From Cognataquiflexum gelatinilyticum (GTDB taxonomy: Bacteria; Bacteroidota; Bacteroidia; Cytophagales; Cyclobacteriaceae): 64,000 bases of DNA. The notes under the pieces are model-generated. The model did not search any database. It saw only the letters and a list, made by a program, of their open reading frames with translations, and was not told the origin of the DNA. The stretch's first letter is position 1; each line of letters opens with the position of its first letter. Positions 24,722-32,253 of the stretch are shown piece after piece. A program made the translations under genes and the position numbers. Location: positions 620,001 through 684,000 of the forward strand of contig NZ_JANAEZ010000001.1 of assembly GCF_024813435.1 (NCBI RefSeq). The letters run 5' to 3'.

Positions 24722-25900
24722 TTAATAACCTCCCCATTTGATATACGTATCCAAATCCTTGTCTCCTCTACCCGAAAGGTTGATAACGATGATGTCATCT
24801 TTGCTGAATTCGATCATGTTCAATGCATGGATAGCATGGGCAGATTCGATAGCAGGAATGATCCCTTCCGTACGGCTCAGCCCGATCCCCGCCTTCATGG
24901 CGTCTTCATCCTCTACAGCGACAAATTCAGCTCTTCCAATATCAAACAAATGAGCATGCACAGGCCCAATTCCCGGATAATCCAATCCTGCAGAAATTGA
25001 ATGGGGTTCAACGACCTGACCATCTTCTGTTTGCATCAGGAGCGTCTTGCTGCCATGAAGGATTCCTGAAGTTCCCAATGCAGTTGTTGCTGCGGATTTT
25101 CCTGAGGTTATGCCCAATCCTGCAGCTTCTGCCGCAACCAATCTTACTTCGGGAACATTATAATAGTGAAAAAATGTCCCCGCAGCATTGCTTCCACCAC
25201 CTACACAAGCGATGACAATGTCAGGGTTTTCGGTACCTTCTTTTTCTTTGAGCTGCCATTTGATTTCCTCAGATATGACAGACTGGAACCTTGCGACCAT
25301 CTCCGGGTACGGGTGTGGTCCAACTACAGAACCGATGATATAATGTGTATCGACAGGATTGTTGATCCATTGGCGCATTGCTTCATTGGTGGCATCCTTG
25401 AGAGTCTGGCTTCCGGATGTCGCAGGCACTACCTTGGCTCCAAGGATTTTCATCCGCTCGACATTCGGTCGCTGTCTTTGGATATCCACGGCGCCCATAT
25501 AGATCGTGCACTCCATCCCCATCAGCGCACAGACCGTTGCCGTGGCGACACCATGTTGGCCGGCACCGGTTTCGGCGATGATACGCTTCTTCCCGAGCTT
25601 TTTGGCCATAATGATTTGCCCAACAGTATTGTTCACTTTATGAGCTCCGGTATGGCAAAGGTCTTCTCTTTTGAGATAGATTTTTGCGCCATACTTCTCT
25701 GAGAGCCGCGTAGCAAAATACAGAGGAGTCGGTCTACCGACAAAGTCCTTGAGTAAGCCTCTAAATTCTTTCTGAAACTCTGGTGTGGCCATTATTGGCT
25801 CATAATTTTCCCTGAGTTCTTCAATATTGGGATGGAGCATCTCGGGGATATACGCCCCGCCGAATTTTCCATAAAAGCCTTTTTCGTCGATTTTGATCAT
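24722..25900 (-). CDS. trpB: Tryptophan synthase beta subunit
   Basis: A 392-residue PLP enzyme joining indole and serine to tryptophan in the TrpA2B2 complex. The PLP lysine is Lys88 in LCHTGAHKVNN, the phosphate cup is CVGGGSNAAG, and NLSGRGDKD is near the C-terminus. TrpB1-type features and length match the partner-dependent form. It lies between trpF and trpA in a trpEGDCFBA order common in Bacteroidota. Confidence 0.97.
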   Translation of the reverse strand: MIKIDEKGFYGKFGGAYIPEMLHPNIEELRENYEPIMATPEFQKEFRGLLKDFVGRPTPLYFATRLSEKYGAKIYLKREDLCHTGAHKVNNTVGQIIMAKKLGKKRIIAETGAGQHGVATATVCALMGMECTIYMGAVDIQRQRPNVERMKILGAKVVPATSGSQTLKDATNEAMRQWINNPVDTHYIIGSVVGPHPYPEMVARFQSVISEEIKWQLKEKEGTENPDIVIACVGGGSNAAGTFFHYYNVPEVRLVAAEAAGLGITSGKSAATTALGTSGILHGSKTLLMQTEDGQVVEPHSISAGLDYPGIGPVHAHLFDIGRAEFVAVEDEDAMKAGIGLSRTEGIIPAIESAHAIHALNMIEFSKDDIIVINLSGRGDKDLDTYIKWGGY

Positions 25901-25950
25901 TTTATTTTAGATATGAGACGTGAGACATAAGATATGAGATGGGAGACATG
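25901..25950 (-). repeat. G-poor leader of trpB
   Basis: Fifty bases with three G on the mRNA strand, made of TGAGACAT/GATATGAGAT-type words as written on the plus strand. Bases 25920-25949 are 28/30 identical to 21556-21585 before hisH. Confidence 0.75.
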
Positions 25951-25963
25951 AGAAGGTAAAAGA

Positions 25964-26608
25964 TCATCCTAAATTTCCCATTTCTCCATTTAATTTTTTT
26001 TTGAATTCAGAGACCAAGTCGATATCCTTGAGTCCTGGTTCAATTTCAAATTTGGAGTTGATATCCAAACCTGTCAATTGGGGAACTTTGGATTTCAAAT
26101 CCCTGATTGCATCCATGTGTCCTATGGTTAAACCACCGCTGAGCAAAAAGGGTTTGTCAAAAGGATAATCTAGGAGGATTTGCCAATTAAAAGTTTTACC
26201 ACTACCACCATAGGCATGGGTGAATGTATCGAAAAGGAAATAATCCACCTGTGTAAGATAACCCTCCATATGCTTCCAATCGATGTTTTTGTCGATGGAG
26301 AATACCTTGAAAACTTCCAGACGGGTTTTTTCTTTTATTTCTCTTACCCCCTCGACACTTTCATCTCCATGAAGCTGGATTGTTGAAAGTCCAAACTTTT
26401 GAACCTTGTCTGCAATATCTGAAAGAGAGGCATCAACAAATACACCTACTTTTCTGATGTCTGTGTCCCTAATCCAATCAGCTTGGATATCGTCCACAAA
26501 CCTTGGTGAAGCCGGATAGAAAATCAGCCCCATCCAATCCGGTTGGACTTGGCCCAACAGATTTCGGACGTTGGCGGATTCTCGCATGCCACAGACTTTT
26601 AGCTTCAT
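25964..26608 (-). CDS. trpF: Phosphoribosylanthranilate isomerase
   Basis: A 214-residue TIM barrel that rearranges phosphoribosylanthranilate to CdRP in tryptophan synthesis. The general base Cys is in KVCGMRE (Cys6); QLHGDES and LFDTFTHAYGGSGKTFNW hold the general acid and substrate contacts; FLLSGGLT and GLDINSKFE bind phosphate. It begins 1 base after the trpC stop, so they are translationally coupled. It is separate from TrpC, unlike the fused form of enterobacteria. Confidence 0.96.
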   Translation of the reverse strand: MKLKVCGMRESANVRNLLGQVQPDWMGLIFYPASPRFVDDIQADWIRDTDIRKVGVFVDASLSDIADKVQKFGLSTIQLHGDESVEGVREIKEKTRLEVFKVFSIDKNIDWKHMEGYLTQVDYFLFDTFTHAYGGSGKTFNWQILLDYPFDKPFLLSGGLTIGHMDAIRDLKSKVPQLTGLDINSKFEIEPGLKDIDLVSEFKKKLNGEMGNLG

Positions 26609-26609
26609 T

Positions 26610-27431
26610 TTATTGAGAAATTGCTTGATTTTCTAACAATAACCTTCTGTATTCATGCATGAAATTATAAGCAGCCTGCTCAGGTCGCGCGGATTTCATA
26701 AAATTTTCCCCAATAAGAAATCCATCAAATCCGGCATTTTTCAGCGATATCAAGGTCTCGGGCTGTGATATGCCAGATTCTGAGATTTTGATAAATTCTG
26801 AAGGAATTCTATCCACAAGACCAAAGGATGTTTCCAAAGAAACTTCGAAGGTTTTTAAGCTTCTGTTGTTGACTCCGATCAGATCCAAATGCTCGTTCAG
26901 AGAAGCATCCAATTCCTCGCCATCATGTACTTCCATCAACACTTCCAATCCCAAAGAATGCGCAAAAACTGCCAATTCTTTAAGTCTTTTTGGTTCTAAT
27001 GCCGCCGCTATCAACAAGATGCAATCTGCTCCAATTGACTTGGCTTCGATGATCTGGTATTCATCGATGATAAAATCCTTTCGAAGGATTGGACAGAAAT
27101 TGAATTTTCTAGCAGTAGTCAGGTCCTCATTTTTTCCGCCAAAAAACTCTTTGTCAGTCAAAATGGACAATGCAGAAGCACCTGCCTGCATATAACCAAT
27201 ACTGACTGTCTCCACCGAGGCAGTGGTATTGATTGCTCCTTTGGAAGGGGATTTCCTTTTGAATTCGGCGATGATGCCAGTTTTGTCTTCGTGTTTGATA
27301 TACTTTGTCATCGACACGACACTGCTGTCAAAGTAGACACTTTGCTCAAGCAACTTTACAGGTACAAGGCTGCTTTTTTCAGCAACTTCTATTTTTTTGT
27401 GCGTAATAATTTTATCTAAAATATTCATCAT
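26610..27431 (-). CDS. trpC: Indole-3-glycerol phosphate synthase
   Basis: A 273-residue TIM barrel closing the indole ring from CdRP with loss of CO2. Motifs: IIAEFKRKSPSKGAI with the catalytic Lys/Glu region, LRKDFIIDEYQIIEA with the second catalytic Lys, GVNNRSLKTFEV, and ISESGIS. Two adjacent ATGs (27431, 27428) could start it. It follows trpD by 2 bases and precedes trpF by 1 base. Confidence 0.96.
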   Translation of the reverse strand: MMNILDKIITHKKIEVAEKSSLVPVKLLEQSVYFDSSVVSMTKYIKHEDKTGIIAEFKRKSPSKGAINTTASVETVSIGYMQAGASALSILTDKEFFGGKNEDLTTARKFNFCPILRKDFIIDEYQIIEAKSIGADCILLIAAALEPKRLKELAVFAHSLGLEVLMEVHDGEELDASLNEHLDLIGVNNRSLKTFEVSLETSFGLVDRIPSEFIKISESGISQPETLISLKNAGFDGFLIGENFMKSARPEQAAYNFMHEYRRLLLENQAISQ

Positions 27432-27433
27432 GA

Positions 27434-28447
27434 TCAGTTTGAAAATGAAACAGTTGTTTTTGGATTGACCAAGGCATTGAAAACTTTCAGCGCACTACCT
27501 CCATAAAGGGAATCCTTTGCTTTTTCCAAAGCAGATTCAAATCCCAATTCAGGATCTGCCGTTACCAGCGCTGCAGCGGCATTGGCAAGGACAACAGAGT
27601 TTTGCGGAACTGTACCTTTTCCTTTTAAAATGTTGTCAAATATTCTGGAGGACTCTTCAACGGTTTCTCCCCCCAAGATGGAATCGGGAGATATTTTGGG
27701 CAAACCAATACTCTCCGGACTGAGGAGTTTTTCTCCCGAATTGGAAATCATCTTGAAATCCCCTGTGAGGGAAATCTCATCATAGCCATCCAAGGCATGT
27801 AAAATACTAAAGTTGCCATCGTGCTCCTGATAGAGGTAGGCATAGAGTCTAGCCAACTCAAGACTGAAAACCCCTACCAATTGTTTTTTCGGGAAACTCG
27901 GATTGACCATCGGACCCAACATATTGAAAAATGTTTTGACACCCAATTCTTTTCTGATTGGACCGACATTTTTCATGGCAGGGTGGAAAAGCGGCGCATG
28001 AAGAAAACAGATTCCTGCTTCATCAAGGCTCTTTCTGATCTTGCCGATGTCATTGGTAAACTCATAGCCAAAGTACGCCAAAAGGTTTGAAGAACCACAG
28101 ATCGAAGACACGCCGGTGTTTCCGTGTTTGGCTACATTTTGTCCTGCACCTGCTACGATAAAAGAGGCAAGGGTAGAGATATTGAAAGTGTCCTTTCCGT
28201 CACCGCCTGTGCCGCAAAGGTCCATGGCATCGTATTCGGATATCTCCACCGGAATGCACAACTCCAACATCGCTTCTCTAAATCCGCCCAATTCCTCTAC
28301 GGTGATGCTTCTCATCAGGTATACGGTCAGGAAAGCCGCAATCTGACTGGAGTTGTATGAACCTGAAGTGATTTTTTTCAAAACTTCCTTTGCCTGGTCT
28401 TTCGAAAGGCTCCGGTGTTCTATCAGGTGGTTGAGTATGTCTTTCAT
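27434..28447 (-). CDS. trpD: Anthranilate phosphoribosyltransferase
   Basis: A 337-residue enzyme joining anthranilate and PRPP. The PRPP motif MDLCGTGGDGKDTFNIST and the KHGNTGVSS anthranilate/PRPP contacts are present, with RKELGVKTFFNMLGPMVNP later. It is a free-standing TrpD, not fused to TrpG. It is preceded by a 148-base gap full of repeats and followed by trpC after 2 bases. Confidence 0.96.
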   Translation of the reverse strand: MKDILNHLIEHRSLSKDQAKEVLKKITSGSYNSSQIAAFLTVYLMRSITVEELGGFREAMLELCIPVEISEYDAMDLCGTGGDGKDTFNISTLASFIVAGAGQNVAKHGNTGVSSICGSSNLLAYFGYEFTNDIGKIRKSLDEAGICFLHAPLFHPAMKNVGPIRKELGVKTFFNMLGPMVNPSFPKKQLVGVFSLELARLYAYLYQEHDGNFSILHALDGYDEISLTGDFKMISNSGEKLLSPESIGLPKISPDSILGGETVEESSRIFDNILKGKGTVPQNSVVLANAAAALVTADPELGFESALEKAKDSLYGGSALKVFNALVNPKTTVSFSN

Positions 28448-28595
28448 GCTTGGTGGTTAATAGGTTATTGGTTATCTGGTTATTTGGTTATTTGGTTAAT
28501 GGGTTAATGGTTTTGGGTCTCTTTTTGGATTTTTCGTACTTTTTACTTGGTACTTGGTACATCCTACTTCCCGGCTTCCCGACTTCCCACCTCCC
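28448..28595 (-). repeat. Bipartite repeat gap between trpG and trpD
   Basis: Next to the trpD ATG, 28448-28518 has two G in 71 bases on the mRNA strand and repeats AACC(A)AAT / ATTAACC. Next to the trpG stop, 28560-28595 reads GGGAAGT-type purine words on the mRNA strand. In between is a doublet of TACTTGG (28544-28557, plus strand). Confidence 0.75.
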
Positions 28596-29162
28596 TTAGC
28601 TTTCCAGCCAATTTTTCATCATGGCTACGCCGTGTTCTGTCAATACGGATTCGGGATGGAACTGAAGACCTCGGACTTTGAATTCTTTGTGCCTCACACC
28701 CATGATTTGTCCATCTGGGGTTCGTGCAGTTACTTCCAAATTAGGAGAAAGAGTCTGTTCATTGATCACCCAAGAATGGTATCTGCCTATTTTGAATTTT
28801 TCGGGAAGGCCTTTGAAGATCAGGTCTTCTGCGACCTTTACCTCAGAAGCAAGTCCGTGTACTACCTCAGAAAGGTTGATCAAAGTCCCACCAAAAGCCT
28901 CTCCGATCGCCTGATGTCCAAGACAGATCCCGAGGATATCTTTGGTAGCGGAATATGTTTTCAGCAACTCCGGCATAATCCCAGCTTCAGCCGGAACTCC
29001 CGGGCCGGGTGAAAGCAAAATCTTATCGTAGGCAGCAACATCTTCAAGGCTGATTTTATCATTCCGGAAAATATCCATCTTTGGACCATAGCCCAAAGCT
29101 CTGATGATGTACACCAGGTTATATGTAAATGAATCGTAATTATCGAGGACGAGGATTTTCAT
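28596..29162 (-). CDS. trpG: Anthranilate synthase component II (glutaminase)
   Basis: A 188-residue class I glutamine amidotransferase giving ammonia to TrpE. The nucleophile Cys80 is in ILGICLGHQAIGEAFGG; His and Glu of the triad are in GLQFHPESVLTEHG; SPGPGVPAEAG is the oxyanion strand. PabA proteins look alike and some bacteria use one subunit for both; its place after trpE makes TrpG the main role. Confidence 0.95.
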   Translation of the reverse strand: MKILVLDNYDSFTYNLVYIIRALGYGPKMDIFRNDKISLEDVAAYDKILLSPGPGVPAEAGIMPELLKTYSATKDILGICLGHQAIGEAFGGTLINLSEVVHGLASEVKVAEDLIFKGLPEKFKIGRYHSWVINEQTLSPNLEVTARTPDGQIMGVRHKEFKVRGLQFHPESVLTEHGVAMMKNWLES

Positions 29163-29243
29163 TTTTTTGATTGGAAAATTGAAAGACTGAAAAATTAGAA
29201 AATTTAAATTCCGTTTATTCTGATCTTTCTTTGTTTAAATTCT
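29163..29243 (-). repeat. G-poor leader of trpG
   Basis: The 48 bases before the trpG ATG (29163-29210) contain one G on the mRNA strand and carry TTTCAATTTTCCAATC, the same word seen in the hisH-hisA gap and before rfbB. The half next to the trpE stop is richer in purines. Confidence 0.6.
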
Positions 29244-30650
29244 TTATATCCCCTCCGCCGTCTTGAGCGCTACCCTGAGTGCTTCGAGTTTGTTGGCGAC
29301 TTCTTGGAGTTCGGAAGGAATGGAAGATTTGGCTACGACTCCGGCACCGGCTTGGAACCGCAGTCTGTTGTTTTGGGAAACAAATGACCGGATCAAAATG
29401 GCATGGTTAAAGTCACCGTTGAACCCTAAGAATCCGATAGCACCTCCATAGAATTTACGGGAAGTGTTTTCAAGTTGGTCGATGAGCTCCATCGCTCGGT
29501 ACTTGGGAGCGCCGGACAGCGTGCCTGCCGGGAATGTATCGGCCACCAATTGCAGTGGGTTGGTGCCTTCGGGAAGGATACCGGTCACTTTGGACACCAA
29601 ATGGATGACGTGTGAATAGTATTGGATTTCTTTGAAAACCTCCACCTCCACTTTTTCGGAAGACCGGCTGAGGTCATTTCTCGCAAGGTCTACCAACATG
29701 ACATGTTCGGAGTTTTCTTTTGGATCGTCATAAAGTTTCCTTGCCAAGTCTGCGTCAGCCATGTCATTTCCTGTCCGCTTGAAGGTTCCGGCAATAGGAT
29801 AAATCGTGGCTTTGTTGTTTTTGACCACAATCTGCGCCTCCGGTGAACTCCCAAAAACCTTGTAAGATCCATAATCAAAATAGAACAGATAAGGCGAAGG
29901 ATTCACCGAACGGAGTGCGCGGTAGACATTGAATTCATCTCCTTTGAATTGGGTGGAGAAGTTCCTCGAAAGCACTATCTGGAATACATCGCCACGGAAG
30001 CAATGCTCCTGACCCTTTTTGAGGATATCCAAAAATTCCGAATCGGTATAATTGGAAGATTCCTCTCCCACCAATTTGAAGGAATATGAAGGAAGGTTTT
30101 TGTTATTAAGAAGCGTCTCCAAAAGCGGAAGCTGCACTTCTGTTTCGATTCCCTCCACCTGATGTTCAAAAAGATGCATTTCATTTTTGAAGTGGTCAAC
30201 TACGATCACATTTTGGTAAACCGCATAATGCAGCATCGGAACCGAATCCGGAGAAGAATTTTCCAGCTTGATATCTTCAAAATAAGCCAATGTATCATAT
30301 TGCATATACCCAAAAAGGCCATTGCTGATAAATTTGTGCTTCCCGTTGTCATCCTGAAATCTACCTGAGAATTTTCGCAGTGCATCCACAAGACTCAATT
30401 CAGGCCCAACAGGATAGGATATGGACTCGCCAAAAGGTAGTGTTTCCTTCACCTGACCGGCATTGAAAGAGAATGATGCGATCGGATTGAAACAGATATA
30501 GGAAAAACTGTCCTCTTGCCCATGGTAATCAGAACTCTCCAACAAAATGGGATTGGCAAACCTGTCCCTGATCTGAAGGTAAATGCTTACCGGCGTGATG
30601 GTATCAGCCAAGCGCTTTTTATGATGGGTAATGATTTTGAAGTTTTCCAT
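29244..30650 (-). CDS. trpE: Anthranilate synthase component I
   Basis: A 468-residue chorismate-using enzyme that, with TrpG, makes anthranilate and opens tryptophan synthesis. The conserved C-terminal core is present: RGDVFQIVLSRNFS, SPYLFYFDYG, YPIAGTFKRTG, FPAGTLSGAPKYRAMELID, YGGAIGFLGF and FQAGAGVVAKS. The N-terminal LLESSD sequence matches the tryptophan feedback site. It is the first structural gene of the trp operon, 21 bases past the attenuator's U-tract. Confidence 0.97.
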   Translation of the reverse strand: MENFKIITHHKKRLADTITPVSIYLQIRDRFANPILLESSDYHGQEDSFSYICFNPIASFSFNAGQVKETLPFGESISYPVGPELSLVDALRKFSGRFQDDNGKHKFISNGLFGYMQYDTLAYFEDIKLENSSPDSVPMLHYAVYQNVIVVDHFKNEMHLFEHQVEGIETEVQLPLLETLLNNKNLPSYSFKLVGEESSNYTDSEFLDILKKGQEHCFRGDVFQIVLSRNFSTQFKGDEFNVYRALRSVNPSPYLFYFDYGSYKVFGSSPEAQIVVKNNKATIYPIAGTFKRTGNDMADADLARKLYDDPKENSEHVMLVDLARNDLSRSSEKVEVEVFKEIQYYSHVIHLVSKVTGILPEGTNPLQLVADTFPAGTLSGAPKYRAMELIDQLENTSRKFYGGAIGFLGFNGDFNHAILIRSFVSQNNRLRFQAGAGVVAKSSIPSELQEVANKLEALRVALKTAEGI

Positions 30651-30671
30651 GTCAATCGGTTTTTAAGAAAT

Positions 30672-30705
30672 AAAAAAAGGGCTTACTGGAAAAACCAGTA
30701 AGCCC
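30672..30705 (-). terminator. trp attenuator terminator
   Basis: On the mRNA strand, GGGCTTACTGG (30705-30695), loop TTTTT, CCAGTAAGCCC (30689-30679), then seven T (30678-30672). The 11-bp stem is perfect, and it ends 21 bases before the trpE ATG, so it stops transcription before the structural genes. Confidence 0.93.
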
Positions 30706-30756
30706 TATCGATATGTTATAGCAACACAAAATTTAGGCAACAACAACTGGTTCTTC
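30689..30756 (-). promoter_or_regulatory. trp antiterminator pairing
   Basis: GAAGAACCAGT (30756-30746), which is leader codons 18-21, can pair over 11 bp (one G-U) with ACTGGTTTTTC (30699-30689), the end of the terminator's 5' arm plus its loop. The two pairings exclude each other. A ribosome stalled at Trp codons 9-13 leaves codons 18-21 free; one at the stop codon covers them. Confidence 0.75.
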
Positions 30757-30807
30757 TATTTTAGAAGTCCAATGCCACCACCAATATGTGTTTTGAGTTG
30801 TTTTCAT
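30733..30807 (-). CDS. trpL: trp operon leader peptide
   Basis: A 24-codon open frame with ATG at 30807 and TAA at 30735-30733. It has four Trp codons in five positions (YWWWHW at residues 8-13) and ends in EEPVVVA. The stop lies 28 bases before the terminator stem, and the start is 14 bases past the -7 promoter box. This is the expected layout for ribosome-mediated attenuation: low charged tRNA-Trp stalls the ribosome on the Trp run, the antiterminator forms and trpE is read; with ample Trp the ribosome reaches the stop and the terminator forms. It is too short to be found by usual gene callers. Confidence 0.93.
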   Translation of the reverse strand: MKTTQNTYWWWHWTSKIEEPVVVA

Positions 30808-30821
30808 TTTTTTCAGTGGGA

Positions 30822-30851
30822 CAAAGTTAAAAATGCATTTTGCTTAACAAA
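30822..30851 (-). promoter_or_regulatory. trp operon promoter
   Basis: On the minus strand, TTTG (30851-30848), 18 nt, TAACTTTG (30829-30822): exact matches to the Bacteroidota -33 and -7 elements. Initiation a few bases later would give a leader whose ATG is only about 7-10 nt from the 5' end. Confidence 0.8.
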
Positions 30852-30875
30852 AAATTATTGAATAAAAATTATCGG

Positions 30876-30883
30876 TAATTTTG
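30876..30883 (+). promoter_or_regulatory. -7 box for the small acidic protein gene
   Basis: TAATTTTG fits TAnnTTTG, 18 bases before ATG 30902. The TTG at 30881, which would extend the reading frame, is inside this box, so it is not the start. Confidence 0.5.
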
Positions 30884-30901
30884 AATAAAAAAATTGACGC
30901 T

Positions 30902-31126
30902 ATGGGTACGATGCCAAAATATTTCAAAAGGGTATTTGACGATTACCAGGTTTTGGTCAAGGTCAATCCTGAGGATTGGACTGGGACTGAACTGATTATC
31001 CATCCTGACGGAAAAGTGGAAAAAACCGAAATGGAGTTTGATGATGAAATCATGGAAGACCTCGCTGTGGATGAATTTGTAGCCGGCAATGCCTTGGAAT
31101 TCAACCTTTATCTTGCCAAATCATAA
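30902..31126 (+). CDS. Small acidic protein of unknown function
   Basis: A 74-residue soluble protein, strongly acidic in its second half (EMEFDDEIMEDLAVDE), with an aromatic/basic N-terminus (MPKYFKRVFDDYQVLV). No Cys, signal or membrane segment. I do not recognise a named family, but the clean frame, a promoter box and tight spacing to hutG (50 bases) make it a real gene. ATG 30911 is an alternative start. It is divergent from the trp leader, so its promoter region is shared with trp. Confidence 0.65.
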   Translation: MGTMPKYFKRVFDDYQVLVKVNPEDWTGTELIIHPDGKVEKTEMEFDDEIMEDLAVDEFVAGNALEFNLYLAKS

Positions 31127-31176
31127 CCGATATTTTTGAAAAAACTTCAAAAGAAAACCGGTTTCAATCCTTAAAA

Positions 31177-32136
31177 ATGACTCTTCTTCACCATCCTACC
31201 CCACCCCATATCTGGACAGGACGTCCCTCTGATTCCCTTCAATATTGGTATCAGGCTGTGACCTGTGCAGATAATCTGCACATCGATCAACCTGCAAATG
31301 GAAAAGGGATTGCAATCCTAGGATATGCAGGTGATGAAGGCGTACGTAGAAATCAGGGAAGAACGGGTGCAGCCAAAGGTCCGAAAGCTATCAGGAAAAT
31401 GATGGGTCCGATGGCCTTTCACCTGCCTGAGGAAGTTGGGATTAATGATTTGGGGAATATTTTCACAGAAGGGGAAGACATGGAATCCAGCCATGCCCTC
31501 ATTTCCAAAACCGTCACCGAATTACTCCAAAACCACTATTTCCCGGTTTTATTGGGCGGTGGACACGACCTTGCTTTTGCCCATGGTCGCGGGATATTGG
31601 AGTATTTGATTCCCAAAGGAGAAAAATTAGGCATCATCAATCTGGACGCACATTTTGACCTCAGGGAATTGAACAGCGGCAAAGGACATTCAGGGTCACC
31701 ATTTTTTCAGTTGGCCAATGATTACCAAAGCCAATTCCATTACCTATGCCTTGGTATCCAACAATCATCCAATCCAAAAGTGCTTTTTGAAACTGCCTTA
31801 AAACATAAAGTCCGATGGATGGAAATGGAGGAATTCACTTTGGCAAATTGGGAAACCATTGCCCAGACCTTGGATGATTTTTGTCTGAAGGTCAATAAAA
31901 TATACCTCAGTGTAGACCTTGATGGTTTTTCATCAGCCTATGCGCCCGGGGTGAGTGCGCCTTCTCCATTGGGATTTTCACCTGAGTTGGCCTTCAGGAT
32001 ATTCGATTATTTGGCCAAAACAGGTAAGCTGATAAGCATGGATATTGTCGAACTCAATCCGATTTTTGATAAAGACAACAGCACAGCAAGATTGGCTTCA
32101 AAATGTATTGAATATATTGTAAGAAAGCTTTCTTGA
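31177..32136 (+). CDS. hutG: Formimidoylglutamase (arginase/ureohydrolase family)
   Basis: A 319-residue ureohydrolase. The Mn2+ ligands are in LGGGHDLAF, INLDAHFDLR and YLSVDLDGF, and the chain ends with the family's VELNPIFDKDNSTARLAS. The subgroup found in Bacteroidota is annotated as formimidoylglutamase, which splits N-formimidoyl-glutamate to glutamate and formamide at the end of histidine breakdown. Arginase or agmatinase is less likely because of the long N-terminal part and loop sequences. No other hut gene is in the window. Confidence 0.88.
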   Translation: MTLLHHPTPPHIWTGRPSDSLQYWYQAVTCADNLHIDQPANGKGIAILGYAGDEGVRRNQGRTGAAKGPKAIRKMMGPMAFHLPEEVGINDLGNIFTEGEDMESSHALISKTVTELLQNHYFPVLLGGGHDLAFAHGRGILEYLIPKGEKLGIINLDAHFDLRELNSGKGHSGSPFFQLANDYQSQFHYLCLGIQQSSNPKVLFETALKHKVRWMEMEEFTLANWETIAQTLDDFCLKVNKIYLSVDLDGFSSAYAPGVSAPSPLGFSPELAFRIFDYLAKTGKLISMDIVELNPIFDKDNSTARLASKCIEYIVRKLS

Positions 32137-32253
32137 ATTGCATTTTTTGATCACAATCAGTTGGTAATGTGACTATTGTCATGTGGTTTTAATTGGAACA
32201 ATATTAATTTGGTACTGTTAAATAAATCCAATTTACCCTAAATTCTTATAGCC

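Noticed and set aside
24592..24798. Upstream extension of trpA (69 extra codons)
   Set aside because: It translates the intergenic repeats and the end of trpB; the TrpA family starts at MNRIDNLF.
32137..32253. Possible heat-shock operator before the hsp20 gene
   Set aside because: Short repeats (ATGTGACTATTGTCATGTGG) are present, but nothing matches the CIRCE palindrome or another element I can name.
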